NCBI GenBank assembly: GCA_937915455.1
Contig: CALDNN010000085.1
Coordinates: 1 to 8,043 of the forward strand
Length of the DNA: 8,043 nucleotides
Reading direction: 5' to 3'
DNA from: Pelethousia sp002409725
GTDB lineage: Bacteria > Bacillota > Clostridia > Christensenellales > CAG-138
Below are positions 5,731 through 8,043 of this stretch, one piece after another (position 1 is the stretch's first letter; each line of letters starts with the position of its first letter). The notes below the pieces were generated by a model that saw only the letters and a list, made by a program, of their open reading frames with translations, searched no databases and had not been told where the DNA came from. Made by a program: the position numbers and the translations under genes.

Positions 5731-7458
5731 ATGAAAAAATTTAAGGGAAACGGCTGCGCCGAAGGGGCTGCCATGGGCTTGGCCCTGGTAAAGACCAACT
5801 ATGAGCCCGTATATACCATGGATACGGTGCGAGACACCGCAGCGGAACTTGCCTTTTTGGAAGAGAATATTGTTGCCCTGGGCCAAAAGCTGGATAAGCT
5901 TTATGAACGTACGCTTGCCCAATCCGGGGAAGAGGCGGCAGAACTGATCGAATCCTATCAGATGATCCTTATGGATCGGGTTTTTTTCGATGGGATTCGA
6001 GCTCGCATTCTCCAAGAACACTTGAACTGCAAGATGGCGATCAAACTGGAATGTGAGCGCTCCAGAGAATCCTTTATGACTATAGAGGACCCATATCTGC
6101 GCGAGCGGTTCCAGGATATACAGGACGTATGCTTTAAGCTCGTCATGCAATGCGACAATGCGGTCGATTCCCTGGCCGAGGTGTATTTAACGCAGCCCAC
6201 CATTCTTTTGGCGGATACCCTGACCCCCGTCGATACGGTTAAGCTGGATAAGAACTTTTTGGCCGGCTTTATTGTGGAAAAGGGCGGGCCGACCTCCCAT
6301 GCCGTTATTTTGGCAAAAACCTTGGGTATTCCCGCCATTGTAGGCGCAGAGGGCATCTGCGCGCAGGTGGAAAACGGGAGCCGCGTGATCATGTATGCGG
6401 ATACGGGAGAAATCATCATCGATGGGGATGCCGAGGAAGAAATCCGCTTCAGCCGGAGGATGACGGCCGGCGCGGCCGAGAAGGAGAAATATCGAAGGGA
6501 GCCGGCCGGGCCGGCCTACACGCTAGATGGCGTCCATATCGAGGTCGCCGCAAACAGCGGCGACGCGGATACGGCCGCCTTGCTGGATCCGGCCTTGTGC
6601 GATGGAATCGGCTTGCTTCGCACGGAGTTTTTATACATGGCCCATGAGGATTACCCGGATGAAGAAACGCAGTTTCAGGCCTATAAGTCGGTAGCTGAAA
6701 AGATGCGGGGAAAACCGGTTATTATCCGCACCCTGGATATTGGCGGGGACAAGGCGCTGGATTATATGGGGCTGGAAGCCGAAGAGAACCCCTTCTTGGG
6801 TTACCGCGCCATCCGCATCTGCCTGGATCGGCCGGAGATGTTCCAAATCCAACTGCGAGCCATTCTGCGGGCGTCGGCCTTTGGTTCTATCAAGCTCATG
6901 TTTCCCATGATCATCTCGCTGGAGGAACTGCGGCGATGCAAGGAACACCTGGAGGCCTGTAAGGCCCAGCTGCGGCAGGAGGGCAAAGCCTTTGACAAGA
7001 ACCTGGCCGTAGGCATTATGGTGGAAACCCCGGCGGCGGTTTTCCTAGCGGATCAGCTGGCCCGCGAAGTGGATTTCATGAGCATCGGCACCAACGACCT
7101 GACGCAGTATGTTACCGTGGCGGACAGGGGGAACACGCGTGTGCAAAAGCTTTACGATCCCTACCATCCGGCCGTACTGCGGGCTTTGTATCATACAGGG
7201 AGGGAAGCCCAAAACAATGGGATCGGGCTGGGTGTTTGCGGTGAAACGGCCTCCATGCGTAAAATGATTCCCTTCTTAATTGGCGCCGGCGTACGGGAAC
7301 TGAGCGTTGCCCTTTCCTCGCTGGATAAGGTTCGGTATCTGGTGCGGCGGTTATCTGCCCGGCAATGCAGGGATGCGGCGGAGGAAATCATTCACGATTG
7401 TTCTACCTCGGCCCAGGCGCAAGCCGTTCTTGAAAAGCTTCTAGGAGGGATCGAATAA
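5731..7458 (+). CDS. ptsI: Phosphoenolpyruvate-protein phosphotransferase (PTS Enzyme I)
   Basis: This full-length 575-residue Enzyme I starts the relay by taking phosphate from PEP and giving it to HPr in the cytoplasm. The N-terminal HPr-binding and phosphohistidine domains (about 1-225) carry G-G-P-T-S-H-A with active His190. A linker of about 30 residues follows, and the PEP-binding barrel covers about 265-575. That barrel shows L-L-R-T-E-F-L (Arg297), R-T-L-D-I-G-G-D-K (Arg333), V-E-T-P-A-A (Glu432), I-G-T-N-D-L-T-Q-Y (Asn455, Asp456) and G-V-C-G-E (Cys503, the proton-donor position). All expected catalytic residues are present, so it should be active. A GGAGG-like site precedes the ATG. 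It lies downstream of HPr, the usual ptsHI order, but here as part of a sugar-specific cluster. Its expression probably depends on read-through of the hairpin at 5684-5710. Confidence 0.96.
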   Translation: MKKFKGNGCAEGAAMGLALVKTNYEPVYTMDTVRDTAAELAFLEENIVALGQKLDKLYERTLAQSGEEAAELIESYQMILMDRVFFDGIRARILQEHLNCKMAIKLECERSRESFMTIEDPYLRERFQDIQDVCFKLVMQCDNAVDSLAEVYLTQPTILLADTLTPVDTVKLDKNFLAGFIVEKGGPTSHAVILAKTLGIPAIVGAEGICAQVENGSRVIMYADTGEIIIDGDAEEEIRFSRRMTAGAAEKEKYRREPAGPAYTLDGVHIEVAANSGDADTAALLDPALCDGIGLLRTEFLYMAHEDYPDEETQFQAYKSVAEKMRGKPVIIRTLDIGGDKALDYMGLEAEENPFLGYRAIRICLDRPEMFQIQLRAILRASAFGSIKLMFPMIISLEELRRCKEHLEACKAQLRQEGKAFDKNLAVGIMVETPAAVFLADQLAREVDFMSIGTNDLTQYVTVADRGNTRVQKLYDPYHPAVLRALYHTGREAQNNGIGLGVCGETASMRKMIPFLIGAGVRELSVALSSLDKVRYLVRRLSARQCRDAAEEIIHDCSTSAQAQAVLEKLLGGIE

Positions 7459-7466
7459 AGGAGGTT
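7458..7466 (+). promoter_or_regulatory. Very strong ribosome binding site for the HAD gene, overlapping the ptsI stop
   Basis: AAGGAGGTT, a near-perfect complement of the 16S rRNA tail, begins at the last base of the ptsI TAA and lies five bases before the ATG at 7472. It supports that start and translational linkage to ptsI. Confidence 0.8.
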
Positions 7467-7471
7467 GCAAC

Positions 7472-8043
7472 ATGCCCCGCTTTACAGATATTGATTTAAT
7501 CATGCTGGATGTAGACGGCACTCTGATCAACACGCCCCACCACCGTGAGCTGCCCCCGGAAACGGCGCAGGTGCTGGCCCGGGTGATGGAAAAGGGTATC
7601 CGGGTTGGGTTGGCCTCGGGCCGGAACTATGGGCATATGACGGCGCATATGGGCGGTTTGGGCTTGAACGGGCCCCTCGTGTGCAATAACGGAGCAGCCG
7701 TTGTGGATGGAGAAACCGTCTATTTTGAATCCACCTTGGATCAGCCCTTCCTGCATTACGCGTATTCCCTTGCGCAGAAGATAGAGTGCCTGGCGGAATT
7801 CTCCACCATGGATAAGCTGTTCGTCTATTTCGCGCCGGGCTATAAGGGCCACGTATTCGCTGCGGCAGAGGATGGCGCATGCCTACTTACGCTGGATGGA
7901 AGCCCGGAGGACTTCCATAAAATTGTCGAAAGGCCTGTGGAGAAGATTACCTTTGCCGTGGATACGCCTGAGAAGGCTACCCGCCTTCGCGCCGCTTTGC
8001 AGGAGTGGAATGCCGCATGTACAACCGGGCGGCTGTCCGTTAC
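7472..8043 (+). CDS. Cof-type HAD-superfamily phosphatase, 3'-truncated
   Basis: The frame starts at 7472 and stays open to the window edge, giving 190 residues of a protein that is usually about 260-290. Motif I is L-D-V-D-G-T-L with nucleophile Asp13 and acid/base Asp15. Motif II is A-S-G-R (Ser49). The following L-V-C-N-N-G-A block is typical of the Cof/YidA branch (HAD class IIB, C2 cap). Motifs III and IV (the Lys and the G-D-x-x-N-D Asp pair) would lie beyond the edge and cannot be checked. Cof-type enzymes remove phosphate from sugar phosphates and related small molecules. The gene begins 13 bases after ptsI, so it belongs to the same transcript. A role in dephosphorylating an intermediate of the imported sugar, or in relieving sugar-phosphate stress, is inferred from position only. 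Confidence 0.88.
   Translation, partial: MPRFTDIDLIMLDVDGTLINTPHHRELPPETAQVLARVMEKGIRVGLASGRNYGHMTAHMGGLGLNGPLVCNNGAAVVDGETVYFESTLDQPFLHYAYSLAQKIECLAEFSTMDKLFVYFAPGYKGHVFAAAEDGACLLTLDGSPEDFHKIVERPVEKITFAVDTPEKATRLRAALQEWNAACTTGRLSV

Noticed and set aside
5587..6150. Minus-strand open frame of 187 residues across the ptsH-ptsI junction
   Set aside because: It covers conserved parts of two certain genes and shows no family motif.
6490..6517. GGCC-rich repeats in ptsI
   Set aside because: They fall in the linker between the two halves of Enzyme I, where the protein sequence is loosely constrained; codon use explains them.

Overview
The window is one uninterrupted plus-strand gene cluster from a bacterium, most likely a Gram-positive Firmicute (Clostridia-like). 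The basis is strong AGGAGG-type ribosome sites before nearly every gene, a lactose/cellobiose-family phosphotransferase system (PTS), an HPr that keeps Ser46, and moderately GC-rich DNA. The genus cannot be read from the sequence. No RNA gene, insertion sequence, CRISPR array or minus-strand gene is supported, and no gap between genes reaches 300 bases.

Layout: (1) 3-617, the 3' part of a SIS-domain sugar-phosphate isomerase/deglycase-like gene cut by the window edge; (2) 636-1358 and 1372-2091, two neighbouring paralogous amidohydrolase-fold genes, the first lacking every expected metal ligand and the second keeping most of them; (3) 2123-3193, a second, full-length SIS-domain gene; (4) 3263-4543 EIIC, 4663-4995 EIIB and 5064-5381 EIIA of the lactose/cellobiose PTS family; (5) 5411-5659 HPr and 5731-7458 Enzyme I, the general PTS phosphocarriers; (6) 7472 to the edge, a Cof-type HAD phosphatase cut at its 3' end.

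Inferred logic: phosphate would pass from PEP to Enzyme I (His190), HPr (His15), EIIA (His81), EIIB (Cys10) and then the sugar carried by EIIC. All five proteins lie in one cluster, so this looks like a self-contained relay for one substrate. The SIS proteins, the amidohydrolase pair and the HAD phosphatase would process the phosphorylated product. Tandem SIS proteins without a glutaminase domain recall GlmS-like isomerases and the FrlB/GfrE/GfrF deglycases of Amadori compounds, so an amino-sugar or glycated-amine substrate is a reasonable but unproven guess.

Regulatory structure: the EIIC-EIIB gap holds a good extended -10 promoter overlapping a perfect 10-bp palindrome, followed by a long GC-rich hairpin. 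The HPr-Enzyme I gap holds an intrinsic-terminator-like hairpin with a T-run, only about 20 bases before the Enzyme I start. Together they suggest that the phosphocarrier genes are expressed at different levels from the upstream catabolic genes. No regulator gene is visible in the window.
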